Positions 11,116 to 25,700 of a stretch of 64,000 nucleotides of DNA are shown here, one piece after another. The position numbers were made by a program, and so were the translations under genes. The notes below the pieces were generated by a model. That model saw only the letters and a program-made list of their open reading frames with translations. It was not told the DNA's origin and searched no databases. Position 1 is the stretch's first letter, and each line of letters starts with the position of its first letter. Origin of the DNA: Nautilus pompilius (Eukaryota; Mollusca; Cephalopoda; Nautilida; Nautilidae); assembly GCA_018389105.1 (NCBI GenBank), contig JACATO010000591.1, positions 1 through 64,000 on the forward strand. Direction: 5' to 3'.

Positions 11116-14100
11116 GGAGAAGGAAAACAATTAGTTTTAGTTTTGTATTTACGTTAACTCTTTCCCAAATTCTTTAGCCACACTAATATATTATTCAGAA
11201 CTTTTTTGTATAGAATTATGTTGAAAAGAAAAACAAAGATGAACAGCTTCACCTCATGAAAGGAAGATTGCTGATCGTGGCTTTGCGGTGTTTATTCATA
11301 TCCAATATCCTTTAATAACCTTTCCTTTTCACTGAAACTAATCATTAGATCGTATCCGATAATTGCAATAATTTGTGATGAAACAACAATTAATGTAGAA
11401 AATATAATTTGTTTGTTTGTTTTTTAGAGTGACAAAACTGCACTCGAGCACTATGCAGTTGACATCAAAAAAGTTATCTTATTGCCCCACCATCTGCGTC
11501 ACACCGTCGGTCAGTGCGCGGCAGTAGATCAAAGTCCCTGACAGCTTTCTCCACTAACTTGACTTTTACACGCAGTACGACCTCGGATTAACCAAATTTA
11601 CTAAACCATTTGCAAGGGTTAAGGACTCGCAGTAGATTAAAATTCTTTATGTTGGTCTCTTGGTCGAGCGGCGCCCTGCAACACGAGAGGCTTCCGCTCT
11701 GTTTGGGGCATCGAATTAACATCATCTGCATAATGTGAACTTTTAATCCCTTATCAGTACAACGAAAGGCAGGTCTTTAAAATGGTAATACGTCCGGCAG
11801 AATGGAGGCAAACACCAGTTGTTGTCTTTCCACCATATCAGATTTCCGTCCATACTTGACATTGGGATCGGAGGTCTCCATTAGATCTTCTCCAAACAGT
11901 CGAGAAGTTATGGACTCCTCAGAGGCGAGTGCATGACTCGAATACGCCAGGGTCTTGCCTGTCACGTGTTCTAGCTGTACCACGTGATTCCTCTAAGGGC
12001 GAAGTTTGTACAACTTTATACAGATTTTCGGGGACAACGATACAAAGCAACTTACAAAAATGTGACAAATTATTCTTAAATTAAAAAAAAAAAGTTTTAT
12101 TTTTTATAAAAAGGAAGAATAAAAATCAACTTTCAACCACATTGTTCCGTTTTTGATGCTTTTGGATACGTCCTCTGCATTCTTTATTTTTTTAGCCGAG
12201 TCAAACATTTTTTCTCTCAAATTTGATGTTTGCGGGAAAGAATAACAACAAATTGGGAAACGCTGACTGGTTCACGTGGTGGCGGGGGACTTGTAATGAG
12301 AACAGCCTCGAGGAAACCTTGGGCTTTATGCAACTTATAGCTGAACATGACGAAATGACGTGTAAGTAACATGGCGGCCTACACCGACGGAGAGGAAACG
12401 AAAGTGAGAATGAGGCTTGATGCTGGATTTCGTCTCTTTCGGCGAAGAGTCGACACAATGAAGGGAAAATAACTCTAAAGAGTCGCCGTAGCAACTGGAT
12501 GCAAATAAGCGGTATGATAATGAGTGGTCATTATGAGTGGGGACACACAGTGTTAATGACAAATTCGTTGCTATAATTAGGTAAAGTAATTTTAAAAAAG
12601 CACACACACGACCTCTCCCACTGGCTTGAAGCTGAGTCCGATCACGACTGTAAAGAGTTAATAAAAACAAAAATGGAGGACTTGCTTCCTCCGGTATAAC
12701 TGTTCTCTGCCGGTGGGGGCCAGCCCTACACTGACAGCCTCCCTTCCGCGGCACAAAATCTCCACAGTGTATACAGCTACTACAGGCAAGGGAACAGGAC
12801 CTCAGCCTAACTCTAACACCGCTCAGCTGTCAGCAAAGGCGCCATTGGTGTCACGAAGCTCCTCTGCGCCGCTAATAATCGCAAGATGTAAAACAGTAAA
12901 CGACGGGTGGTGCGAGCCTGCTTTGACATTTGGAATAGTCCAAATGTTCCCTTAAAGAAGGGATAATCATTTATTACAAGTTGTTTTTTTTAAAAAAAAA
13001 AAGAATTATTTTATTTAAATAATCAGTGTGCACTTTTCTGTTTGCTCGAATCTTGCGATTGGAGACATTTAGGTATTCTCTGCCGGAGGAGGAGGCGTTG
13101 GGCTGGTGGCGTCATCTGTCTGCAGTGCCCCCCGTCCCGTCTTTCTTCTGTTACGCTTCTTCTGCCATACCAAAAAAAAAAAAAAAAATCTGTTTCCGTT
13201 CTGTTAAGAAGAACTGGCAGAGTCTGGCTTTAGGAGGTGGCTTCTTCACCACTGCACCCGCACTCCGGCGATTTTCAGGAACTCGGGCTACATTCCTCCC
13301 GGCTCCCGGCAACTTCTTTACTCAAGGACTCGGTAAATATCCCTCGTAGTTATAATATCGATCTTCCTTCGGGAACAATCGAGCCGGGGTTCTCCAGATA
13401 GACTGGGCCACCGTCGACTAATCCCCGGCAAAAACTTGCCAAATATTGGCTTATAAACACAACTTTCCTTTGAATCGCGCAACCACGTGACTGGTTTATC
13501 GTCTATATTTTTATTACTGATACCTAATATAAATTGATTAAAGCAGCAGTTTATTTTGATCGACTTGGTGACCGGTGCAGTGGTGACAATGGGGAATCCT
13601 GTCTGCTGTCCGACAGAAATATCCCTATTTGAGGGGTTGTTACATATACATATTGGGGCAGCCAGGTGGGCAGATCCCGCGAAATCGTTAAAGGCGGCAT
13701 TTCTCGTGGATCCGCGGCCAATATTGTGAACCTCGTGTGCTCTTCTTCTCTGACGATTCCAAGTCCCAGCAATTCCTGCGCCTGCGTTTAGAGAAAACCT
13801 TCGCGACTCCCAGCGCTAATGTATTTAGTCCACGGTCCGGTGCTGCCATAGAATTGGCTGCGATCTGCCACGGCGGAGAGACGGGGCAACTGGCGTTTGT
13901 TGGAGGACGTCTGAATTCTTTTAGGTTTATTGCCATCGTAAGGACATCGCCCATTGTATACCCGCGTTCTTCGGGAGAATGGATTGCATTCCACGACTCT
14001 TTACGATCTCAAGGTCTAGAAGAGCGCTAAACTCCTTTTCTAGGTGCGTCCGTCCCTCAACAGGAAGCTGTCATGCGGACATTGGACGACTGAGGCAGGG

Positions 14101-14718
14101 CTTTGACACAAAATCTTGTTGATTCTCGGCCGGACAAGGATCGGCTCAACCAAGTATTCACTGGGGAAGTTCCATTCTATTGCCCTTCTTTATCTGCCGT
14201 GTTAAAACACTATAGTGTAATAGTAACCGTTGGCCAAGTTAACGCGGCAGAGTACTGTAGAAATGAGACAGCCAAACATTCCTGCTGAAGGATGGGAGAT
14301 GCCGCGAGATAGTGTGGTGATTGCCTCTCTGCGATCAGTATTCGTGAGCAGAAAAGTGATACCGTTTCTCTTCACTGCTGAATGCAGGAGAAAGAAACCG
14401 ACGGGATTTCTATAGGATGAGCAAACATCTAAGAGTCAAGATTTCTTTTTTGCTACAACTAGAAAGGCGAGATTTTCCTGTAGCGCAGCCGGAGGTTCGG
14501 CTGACTCCCAGCCGCGTTGCTGAATGAATGAAGGATGTCCTTGATCATTCTGGCAGAAGTGTAAAAACGGCTACGAGGACCCAGCAGCTGGTTTCAGAAG
14601 TATATAAAAATAACCCACACTTGTCTCTTCTGGAAAACCTAAAGTGGACAATCCAAAGAAATATGAACATTAAAATATTTTAAGTAGATATAATGGGATT
14701 GCATTTTTTTTTTCATAC
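11116..14718. other. Intergenic, no recognisable gene
   Basis: Mixed composition with normal CpG frequency. ORFs such as 12335-12754 (minus), 13026-13349 (plus) and 13737-14030 (plus) overlap others on the opposite strand and match nothing I know. A GGGAAAATAACTC motif sits at 12463-12476. No tRNA or other RNA gene was recognised. Confidence 0.65.
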
Positions 14719-15289
14719 AAAACGTCAATGCGCTAGAATGGCCCCTTTCCCGTACCGATCCGCAGGTAAAACGTAAATGCGCTAGAATGGCCCCTTTCCC
14801 GTGCCGATCCGCAGGTAAAACGTCAATGCGCTAGAATGGTCCCTTTCCCGTACCGATCCGCAGGTAAAACGTTAATGCGCTAAAATGGCCCCTTTCCCGT
14901 ACCGATCCGCAGGTAAAACGTCAATGCGCTAGAATGGTCCCTTTCCCGTACCGATCCGCAGGTAAAACGTCAATGCGCTAGAATGGTCCCTTTCCCGTAC
15001 CGATCCGCAGGTAAAACGTTAATGCGCTAAAATGGCCCCTTTCCCGTACCGATCCGCAGGTAAAACGTCAATGCGCTAGAATGGTCCCTTTCCCGTACCG
15101 ATCCGCAGGTAAAACGTTAATGCGCTAAAATGGCCCCTTTCCCGTACCGATCCGCAGGTAAAACGTCAATGCGCTAGAATGGCCCCTTTCCCGTACCGAT
15201 CCGCAGGTAAAACGTCAATGCGCTAGAATGGCCCCTTTCCCGTACCGATCCGCAGGTAAAAGGTATATGCGCTAGAATGGCCCCTTTCC
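14719..15289 (+). repeat. 49-bp tandem repeat, about 11.6 copies
   Basis: The unit begins AAAACGTCAATGCGCTAGAA and ends CCGATCCGCAGGT. Copies start every 49 bases at 14719, 14768, 14817, 14866, 14915, 14964, 15013, 15062, 15111, 15160, 15209 and 15258 (last one partial). Two main variants alternate irregularly: GTCAATGCGCTAGAATGGTC and GTTAATGCGCTAAAATGGCC. Each full unit contains CAGGTAAAA, which resembles a splice donor. No unique spacers occur, so it is not a CRISPR array. Confidence 0.97.
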
Positions 15290-17292
15290 TTTCTCCTCGT
15301 TTATTTATTATCTCATCTAAAATTTCCTTTAATTTTTTTTTACTTTTAGAGAACATTTCCCCACACAGTATTGCATTAGACCGCCTGCTCTTCTGGCAAA
15401 ACAACTCAATCACTTAGTTCTACCCCTCTATGGAGAACGAAGGGAGAGCACTCTGCCAGCCTTCTGGCTGATACTTTTTTTTTTTACTGGTCTATAAAGT
15501 ACCCGGATATTGTCCATAAAAATTGTTCTGCTGTATCTGTAGTCCAGCATCAGACGTTATAATTCAAGATAAATGTGATGAGACAGAGTTGTTTTCGAGT
15601 CCGCTACTGCTCTTGATCCATAACGGTGACAGAGTGAATAACAAAATAATTAAACAGTATGGAAATATTTTCCAGGTAGATTTGAACAATATATTAAGCC
15701 ATTGATGGAAGAGAAAGATGGACTATAATGCTAAAGGTGAAAATCACCGGAGCAGGTAATATAAAAGATTATGGCGCTATTACATAAGTGGAACTGCACA
15801 AAAAGATGTAGTTTCAGAAAATGGGACAATAGAAAATCTGAAATGGGAAGAGCAGAGCAAACAAATCCAATAGAATGTTCGGAGTAGTTGACAGAGGTTT
15901 TAGTTCAGTTACATAAATCTCTGGTTCGCCAACATCTTGGAGAGGATGTTGGAGTGGAGAGTCCTTATTTGTGGAGAGACAGTGATTTACGGAGGACTTC
16001 CAACAATAGATTGGCGAGAACGGACTTAGCTTTCTTTTGGCTCTGCACAGTTGCTATGGGGTGGGGTAATTACCATTTAGCTATGACTCCGGCACAGTTA
16101 GACACCGGGAAATACATCTTTAGTGATAGGTTCGTTAATGATTCCGATAAACTGCCTTCAAGTAAGATAATTAATGACGATAGTACCAATCAACTTGTAA
16201 CTCGCCTGTTTGTGGCCTGTTCACTTCTCTTCGGGTCTTGGATACGTCACGATGGCCGGCTTTCGGCCTCAATCACCAACCAATCTGCGCCAAAATGATG
16301 ATAGCATAAACTGAAGACGTAATGGATCTCAAACACGAAACCCTGCTGTTCTACTACACACTATGGGTTTTCATGGACAATACATATACAGTAACATTCA
16401 CTAAGTGTCAGTCACGTGGTTTTTGGCGTTCGTACTACTTTTCGCGTAGGAATATTATTTCTTGTTTGAGGCAAAGGGTATAAGATCACCTAAAGTCTCC
16501 ATTGTTGAGTCCATTCCAAACCGTTTCATTTCTTTCACCTTGAGATGCATTCACACTTAATACAGGTAACAGATCGATTAACTAAAGTCTGATTTATCTC
16601 TCTTTTTTTTTTTTTGCGGAGGTCGATAATAAAATGTTGTTTGTGCACGGGTCGAGTTTTTAATATTTGAAAAAATTAAGTTATCTCCCGTTTACTTTAT
16701 ACGAATTCTCCCTCTCTCCCCCCTTTAAGAAGCCTGTTTTCTGTTATCGGTTATCTCCCCTGGAATGTAGCTGCTACAAACCTGACAAACGTCGCATGGC
16801 GGCCAATAGTGAACGACGCCAAGATGACGGGGCCATTTGCATTGTTCTCCTCCTCCCCAAGAAACTGTTTGGTTTGTGAAACACAATTTAAAAAATACCG
16901 ACAGTTTCATGCAGTTTTTGGAGGCTGAGTGGCGCAGATTATTGCAAGTGCATGTACTGAGGCAATGCTGGATATTATGGACACAAATTCACACGTGGAC
17001 AGGGTACAGGGGACAGGTGCTCTCGCTGCAGAAAGCACAAAAAAAAACAACAACTTATCAAAGAGTTAAATTTGAATCTCGTTAACCAGTTTCCAGTTGT
17101 ATAGCGGATGAATAGTGTGGTTAGCTGTTGTCATGTACTCTAATTAAAGAAAGACAATTCTATAATAATTTGGCCGGTATTTCAGACAGATTTATACGGA
17201 ATAGAATTATTTCACTATTAAGAAAGGTTAAACTGAGGTACAATTTGGTGTAAATATACAGTCCTTCTTCTGAGTTTCTCTAGAGAGTGCCC
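15290..17292. other. Intergenic, no recognisable gene
   Basis: One fairly long open frame (15888-16298, plus) starts at TTG and shows no known domain. Two TTATCTCCC motifs (16681-16690, 16751-16760) are the reverse complement of the scattered GGGAGATAA motif. No RNA gene was recognised. Confidence 0.6.
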
Positions 17293-17381
<89 letters not shown>

Positions 17382-17408
17382 TATTATTATTATATTATTA
17401 TTATTATT

Positions 17409-17450
<42 letters not shown>

Positions 17451-17451
17451 G
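17293..17451 (+). repeat. Compound microsatellite (TTA)n then (TTG)n
   Basis: About 118 bp of ATT/TTA units with two phase breaks, followed without interruption by about 40 bp of TTG units. The ORF across it is low complexity (poly-Tyr/Leu/Ile) and not a gene. Confidence 0.98.
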
Positions 17452-20400
17452 CAGATGATGTTCAGAGACGTAGGTTTAAAATTTTAGAAATCTTTTGAAA
17501 TTCCTAAAACATGAAAAATTTTGTATTATATCATCAGTTGTTGATAGATTAAAAGGTAATAAAATAATACTTGAAACAGGAAAAATATATAAAAGCAATA
17601 TTAACAATTGTGTCTATCGACGAAGGCATGCGACTCTTCCATCAGACCGACCTTTCGATGTGTCCTTTTAAAACAGGGTATGTAACTCTTCCATTTGATA
17701 CATGTTTTGTGTACACTATCTAAATTCCTAAGCAGCCGACATGAAATCCGCGGAAATTACTAAAAGCCAAATATTAATTCTTTCTAAAGTAAAAGTAAAT
17801 TGACGAACACATTCGCAGCATATAGAGTTAGGCACAACATGTTTATGGCTATCATGTAGCTGCTGTTGTATTGCCTTCGCGTGAATTAGAAATTGTAAGT
17901 AGAGCAAGGCAAGGCTTGTATTAGTAGTCTGCGAAATAAAGATGGCAGGGCAGCGGTGGTCGGACTCTCAAAATTTAGAACAAAATCATGTTTGGTCAAC
18001 TTTAAAAAAATTACGAACGACAATTAATGCTTAAGAATGTAGTACTTTCAACAAAATATTTAACAAGGCGCCAAATGAAGAGCTTTCAGCTAATAAAAAA
18101 AAATAAAAAACGTGCAGGAACTGATAGACTGTGTTCTTCTACCCATGGGAAGCAGCAGTTGACTCCATCTTTGTTGTCGGCGGCCATGTTTGTAACGGCA
18201 GAGTGCTTGAATAGCCTTGCAGTAATTAAGGTAACTTTAACTATTATTTTTGATGTCTTCATTTACATTTTTGTAAATTAAATTAAATTACATTAAAAGG
18301 GGATTTTGCTTTGTTTTCGCTATCGCCAGCCAGTGAATGACAAAAGCTCGTGCTATCAATCCGGTAATCCACATGTATGAGTTTTCTGACCCTGAAATTC
18401 CCGAGAAGACTACATCAGGCCAGCCATAGCTTCGAGCTGTACTGCAAGCCTCGCCGCCGTGCGAGAATACCGCCTGGTGCACGCCCTCTTCAGGCTAATA
18501 GCCAAACCAGAACGTTTGGATGCTGCTGCAAAACTCTTTGAATTTGGCGAATGGTCGACTCGAAATGAAGAATGGCTTCCATCTGGTTCGAGCACGCGCA
18601 CATTGCCGCCCTGCCACGCCTTGGTATTACGTCACTCACTGATTCCCTAAATACCCACAAGCCCAGGCATTACCTTTCGGGTGGAGTTAACGATGCATCG
18701 CCGCACTCTTCAAAATAGCTCGGATTACATTCGGCTAGAAAATGATGCTCAGGAACGATATATAATTGATTCATTTATAGTAATATTATATATAGATGCT
18801 AAGTATTAAAATAGTAATTCACATAATAATGTATTCATTAATAATAAAATTACAAAACAGCGTTCCATTAATCTCAGGGGCATAAAGCTTATACAGGAGA
18901 AACGATGTCTGTGTATAGTGATAAATATCTAATGATATTATTTATCACAAAGTTTGGCTAAAGAATGAGTCGATCACGAATAAGTATTAGAGCAGCAATA
19001 ACAACTGTGACGAAGGATATCAGATGAATGGCAACTAAAGTTGGTGCCCTCTTAAGTTACCACTCTGACCGAAGGTCGCATTCGACAGCCATATATCCGA
19101 AAGTAACGGGGGGGGAGATGTGACGTCATATCCAGGTAAGCTATTTTCAAAGCTGCCTCATTATAAATACATTACTTCCATTTAGTAAGAGGGCAATAAC
19201 CAGGTATTGTTTTGAAATGTAATGAACTAACTATAAATGTGACAACCCTAATGAAACTGACTGCTGTCGGCGGTTAGTCTTCTTGGTTAGTTTAGCCCCT
19301 TGGTCTAGAGAGACAGCTACTAGAGACTTTGTCTTTCTTATTGCATCCTTTATATGAAAAGCGCCTCCTAGTTCAACACCCAACCATTGATAACCTACCA
19401 GTGGTTCTGTATTTATTCTACCACAACCCCCAGATTGCTGGGCTTCGACTATGCTTCGCTCTTCGCCGCCCTTTGGCTTGGTAACGGGATCTTTCAGTAA
19501 AAATAAGTAATTCCCGAGCTGCCTGGCAGTAAGTGATCCAACCCCCCCCCCAGATTCGCCCTAGTATGTTATCGTGTTTCTCGCCCCAATCGACTATGAA
19601 GGGCGACCACTGTTCGTCTATAAATACCGAGGCCTAACGGGCAGCCAGCGTAACCAGGTGTAGCCAGCCTCGCAAACTGCTCAATGCACAACAAGCCAAA
19701 GAAAGAACTGAACTTCCGGTTAAGCCTCGTTTCCATCAAATGACTCTTAAACGAAACCGTTTATTTCGACATCACGTGTTTGCCTTCGTTTTCGGTGTTC
19801 AACAGAGCTTCTCTACCACCGTCAGCGCCGAATCCGGTTTCCTCTGATCTTACTGCTGGAGGATTTTCCCGCAGATCGCTTTAGAATTCTGCCTGTCTAT
19901 CGATTCATTGATTCCATAATTTCTTCTGCCATAACTGCGCCAGTGATAACTGTTTTCCTGCTCCAAACGCTGCCTCTTCATCCAGAAACTGTACGATACA
20001 TTTCGCCCACGCAGCCTCCTCCCTTCTGTTTTTTTATGACGTATCCCAGCTTAGAAAAAAAATTCTAAATCCACCAGTCGAGCCGCCTTGGGGATGTGAG
20101 ATTCATTTACCGTTGTTAACACGCACATCAATAACAATATCTCCTCCCCGACTCACAACACTGTGCATAATCGATATCCTTCTCAAGCGTCAACTGGAAA
20201 AAAAAAAACAACTGATTTCTGGTATCTCCCATGAAAACATCTCTCTCGCTTCTAGTGGCCGCTGATGATTTCGGTAACACGTCCATAGATGTTTTAATCT
20301 CTGACGGTATAATGCGGATTTTGGTTTAAAGCGCACAAAGCGAAGATAACCGATGGCCGGCCATTACCGAACTTCCCAGCATCTTTAAAGAAACGCCGTT

Positions 20401-21556
20401 TTCAAAGTTGTGGCCCCTAACTAACACTGGTTCCAAAATGCGGGGCCCCGGCCACAGGATGCTCTGGTGGGGGAAGGTCGAGGATGGATGTGACACACGA
20501 CAACATCTCCGTTTCGTTGATCAGTAGGTGCGAGCGTAAAACGGCTGTTTGTCACGCACGAGTTCTTCCCCCGGACAATGGGTGGTTGTAGATTTCACGC
20601 CTTCCGGTCATAAACTAGACATTTATCCTGCTGCTCTGTGCCGGAGGCGAGCACTTGCGAAGCACAGTAACTGCTTCCGTCGTCTTGGCGTGGAACGCAG
20701 TCAGGGCACAGGATATGACCGTTACCCGTCACAAAGGTGTGTTTGTGAAGATGGTCTTGCTGAACGCGAGACCCAAAAATACTCCAATCCCAGGGGCCAA
20801 AATCCCCGTGTGGCTCTGTGGATAAATGTGCGGTCCCGAGGTGTAAGAACCTCTGAAAGGAAGCTCGGCTATCCCACTTCTAAGAGGAGAAAACCGTTCT
20901 ACAAGTTGTGCTGCTGTTTGTTTTCATCATGGTTGCTACCACGGGCACATGTCGTGTATCACATGTACCACACGAAGCATTAAAACAACTTTACAGACAA
21001 CGAAAGCAGCGAAAATGCAGTCGGAAATCAGTTTATTTGATCAGGCAGGAAAATCTGAGAGGTTGGAGCGGTAGGAGGCTCTTCCTCGAAATTTTGAAAG
21101 ATTTTGATGTGGAATGACTCGGCAGTCTGTTAATTTACTCAGCGGCAACAGGGATTTCTTGTAATGGGATACCTTTATCAATAATTTAAAGAAATTTTCA
21201 ATAAATTTGAAATTTCTATACTTTTGAAACATCAGCCCTTCCGGTAAGAAGACAGAAAGCAACTTCGTGTGCGCCGTGGTGCTGCGTGACTGTCTATCGG
21301 GCAAGATGCTCATATGGGCTTTGATTCCACTATCTTCATTAACTGTTTCTCCAACATAATTAAAAAAACACACAAGACAGCGATCTTCGAAAAAATTAAG
21401 AAATATTCACTTCTGTAATTCTAAACCAGCTTGGAAGGGAAGTCGTGGGTATTTGATGTTCAACTGAAGATATGTGCGGTTTGCGGGGTTGCCATGGTAA
21501 TCTTGCAAATGCGAAAATACTTTGGCATAGTTTCCCCCCTTAACCACTCACCAGAA
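17452..21556. other. Intergenic, no recognisable gene
   Basis: 4.1 kb of mixed sequence. It contains a perfect TGACGTCA near 19121 and poly-G/poly-C runs near 19109 and 19542. The longest frame (20549-20983, plus, 144 codons) starts at TTG and matches no family I know. Confidence 0.6.
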
Positions 21557-21781
<225 letters not shown>

Positions 21782-22500
21782 TTATTTCAATGTAAAGATG
21801 GGCTCCGCCGAGCACCTCACTGTCCCCCGACCGATTGTCCACCAACGAGTCAGGTACACATCTGAAAGATAATAAATAATATCACCAACAGAAGTTCTTT
21901 TCTCAAACCTGAAAGTCCTTTTAATTAATTACTTTTTAAATGGATTCGATGGGTTTCTGATTAGTGATCTGACATGGGAACCAAAGCGAAAGTAGTGGTG
22001 TCCCACGTTAGCCCTGAGGGCTTCTCTGGACAGGAGGGACCTATGCTCAAAATACTCGGTAGCTGCTCAGACTGAAAAAACCTGAAAAGGCTGATTGTTT
22101 CCGTGGTGTCTAAGCGCCATCCCGTCCATTTCTGTCACTGTTCTGTTCACCAGAAGAACTCTATTTTCAAAAGATGCGTCTTTTAACAGAAATTTACGCC
22201 AGGTATTCTGAAAACGCGATGATTTACGCTCCACTCACTCCAGGCTTTACCGAGTATAGTTGCTGCCTGGAAAAAGTCAGCATAATTCAAGAAGATACCC
22301 GACTCAACAGTTGGTAATATTCACATAAATAAATCCCCACAAAGCAGATTAGCAATGGCTTAACAATATATACATATATTTTAAGCCAACAGACAGCACT
22401 TCTTAAACACAGTTATTGATGAAGCAAGTGCTCTATTTGTACTTTTAACGATTTCCATCAATGTTTGACCGCTGAAGCAAGTAATTTATCAGCTGACACA

Positions 22501-22501
<1 letters not shown>
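21782..22501. other. Spacer between two ATT-type arrays
   Basis: 720 bp of unique-looking sequence without a recognisable gene or repeat. Confidence 0.6.
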
Positions 22502-22576
<75 letters not shown>

Positions 22577-22595
22577 ATTATTATTATTATTATTA

Positions 22596-22636
<41 letters not shown>

Positions 22637-22662
22637 ATTATTATTATATTATTATTATTATG

Positions 22663-22750
<88 letters not shown>

Positions 22751-22767
22751 TATTATTATTATTATTA
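22502..22767 (+). repeat. (TTA)n microsatellite, about 266 bp
   Basis: ATT/TTA units with phase breaks (TTAATTA and TATATTA). It lies 720 bp from the AAT array and is in the opposite orientation, so the two could pair as an inverted repeat. Confidence 0.98.
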
Positions 22768-25700
22768 CTGTTGTATCGTCCTGAAGACAGCAGCGGCCGG
22801 GATACTGTGCATGACAATGGAAAGTTGGAGTGATAGTTGGTTCCGATGTCAGCTTTGCGCCCAGAGATTTACAGGTAACTGGCGATGATCAGAAAGTGAG
22901 TTTTACGCTGAATTTCGATGCCTCTCCACACTACAATGTCTCCATCTCCATAACGTCTGCCGGGCTGAGCATCTACACTGCACATATCACCTGACGTCAT
23001 TTCTGGGTACGTGATTGGTTTCTCTCCGAAAATCGTTAATCTGTCTCCTTCCACACGCACTGAAGATGATAAAATGGTGTTCACATTTAACAATACAGAC
23101 AACAACCAGAACAGAAAGCATGTCAGCCGAGGTTAGCTCAGGATAACCGCCCTGGCGTAAGAGTGTTGGAGAAACTCTATTTACTTCACAGCTGTTGAAG
23201 CGCTCGGTATCCCGGCTGGGCTGCATGATGTCTCATCGACTCATGAACACTGATCATTTTTCGGTACAGAAAGAGGCCACGCCTCATTGAATATGCATCA
23301 GCAATTTTCGAGACGTGCTTTATCACACCAGGACTCACTGTGCACTCTGTCTAACTAAAGTGTTGGAGGAAGAAACTTGTCATCTTTTCTTTTTTTTAAT
23401 TCAGACTTCAAAATTAAAGGAAGAAACTTATTCCAGAACAGCGAAGGAATCACTATTTTATATACGTCTTTTATACCGCGTGGTTCTTCGTGCTCAGTCC
23501 CATGGGACCATTGAGCGGCTGGCATTTTCATCTTTCTCTTCCTCCCATTTCAGGAAATGTTCAGCATCCTGACCGACCAGAAAACTGTCTCACCGATCGA
23601 AAAGCTCTACTCGGTGTTTATGGCATTTTGTTCGTTAAACCTGATTCTTAATTTGAATTTACCATTCCTTAAGTGACGGCAACAGCTTGTTTTTTGGTTT
23701 TGTTTTGTCTATATTTAATAAAAACCGTTAGTAAATGGAATTTATTCTTTGAGAAAACGAACGCCTAATTATTTGTCTGAAGCATCCATCTATTTTGAGA
23801 ATGAACCAAATCCAATTTCTGACATTCAGCTACACGGCGAAGTCTCTCTGATCTGCAATAGGTTGCTGAAACTCAAGTGTTGAAATCGATTGTTCCAATA
23901 AAACAATTACATAGATTCGCCATCGTAATATCGCACATTCCACCTAAAGGGAAGTCACTCCTCGCTAAGCGTAGGCTTCTTATAGATGATCATTTCAATG
24001 TTTGTTTGAAAACTTGTAAATCTATTACCATTTCTATTCGTCAATACATATTATTGGTGCTACCCAACCGCGATTTCTATCTAGGTTTATTCTTTGGACT
24101 ACAGTAATATTTAGACTGTTTTAACTATTTAAACCTCACCAGTCAAATTTCGTGGGCATTGTAAATCTTTTAATTAAGGGAAATAACTCTGTAAAATTAA
24201 AAGCCACTTTCCGAGAAAAAAAAAATAAGACGAAGTTATTTTTTATTGTTGTTTTTTAATTAAGTTCGATTAATCCTCAGTCCAAATAGGGAGCTAGGCT
24301 TTAGACTAAAGACATTCCAGGCACCTTTAAGACCATTATAGATACTGAGGATGACAAATGAGTCTCAACCGTTCTAAATGGAAGATTAGCCACCCAAAGG
24401 GTGATGCTGCTCATGAAGATATTCGCCGTCCCCAGCCTCGTTAGCAACACCGACTCCCAAATATGTCCTTAAAAACCCCGCCAGGCAGCTCTACTGCTCC
24501 AACAGCTGATGTTATGGTGACGGGACGGGAATTTTACACCCTTCGAATTCCTTTGTTGTTCTTCGTGGAAATGAACCCAAAACAACAAACAGAAATAAAA
24601 GCCGAAGTATTAGATTCTGTAAGGCCCTTAACTGCACTTAGCCAGGGCACCTCCCCTCCCCTGTGAGTTATTTCATGATGGAAAACGGCTTGGGAAACGG
24701 ATTCTGGCTCCGCTGGCCGAACCAACAACCAAACTAAATTGCGTGCAGTCTGCAGAAATCAATGGGAAGTGTTATCTGAAACGATATAAATCAAAAACGA
24801 ATGTTTCAGATTGTGGAAATAGACTGGCAGAGAAGGGGGAGGGGGGAAGCAGTACGAGAACGTCCGATTGTATTTGAAAGCCTGTACATCGTCGGCTCAC
24901 GGAAGTCATAAAGGCTGGCGCACGCTGGGATAATCTCGTTTTTGATTGGTTGAGAGCTAGAATAATTGTCAGCCCGCCTCAGCCAATACACGCTCGTCCA
25001 AAAGAGTGTATTTTACTGACATTAATATTGTATATTTAAAGAAACCGTCTCCATGATCAAACAAAAACCAGTTAATATGTATGTATCCCTCTAAGAAATC
25101 TAAAAACCACCTTAACGTTTATGACATTCAGCTTTCTTCTTGCATTTTCACATTTCTTTTTTGAATTTTTTTAAAAACCGTTATTATATTATATTCATAT
25201 GGATGGTCAAATTTCCTGTTCCTTTTACTCATATGAAATTTCTTTTCTATCCTTTAAAAATTTGCATAATTCAACCTCACTCACTTCTCACATCGCTTCT
25301 TCTCGTCTTTGTTGAAAATAAATAAGGGTTTGTATGTATTTTAATTTCAGAATCTCTGTCTTCGCTACTAACCTTGCTTAACTCTACCTTCTCGGCGACT
25401 GAGCCAACACTGGCTGCTCCGACACGAATACACGCTGTGGGTCTGCTGAATTTGGTCGGTTCTTCTGGTTTAGCACCAAAGAGAATTAAGAGAGGCGGCA
25501 GCCCGAGAACGGATGAACAACAACATACATACACCGGGGCATTTTAATGTCAGGGGTAACGAGAACCAGGCACCGCAAAAAGATGAAGGTCAAATGTCGA
25601 GCCTTCAGTCGCTAAGAAAGAAAGTAAAGATGTTTATTTATAGGATAATTTGTGAAGATTTTCTAGTAAAATCTCGCCTTCTGGTGGCAGATTTTCAAAA

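Noticed and set aside
11650-11710. TGGTCGAGCGGCGCC, a box A-like sequence suggesting a tRNA gene or SINE
   Set aside because: No box B at the right distance and no cloverleaf could be drawn; single-box matches are common.
14719-15289. Regular 49-bp (and 61-bp at 1840-2446) repeats as a CRISPR-like array
   Set aside because: The units are contiguous with no unique spacers, and the context is a eukaryotic genome. These are tandem satellites.
15888-16298. 136-codon plus-strand ORF
   Set aside because: It starts at TTG and resembles no known protein. It could be an old transposon fragment, but I cannot support that.
20549-20983. 144-codon plus-strand ORF
   Set aside because: It starts at TTG, has no recognisable domain or splice context, and sits in a region of ordinary composition. 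Not supported as a gene, though a protein search would be decisive.
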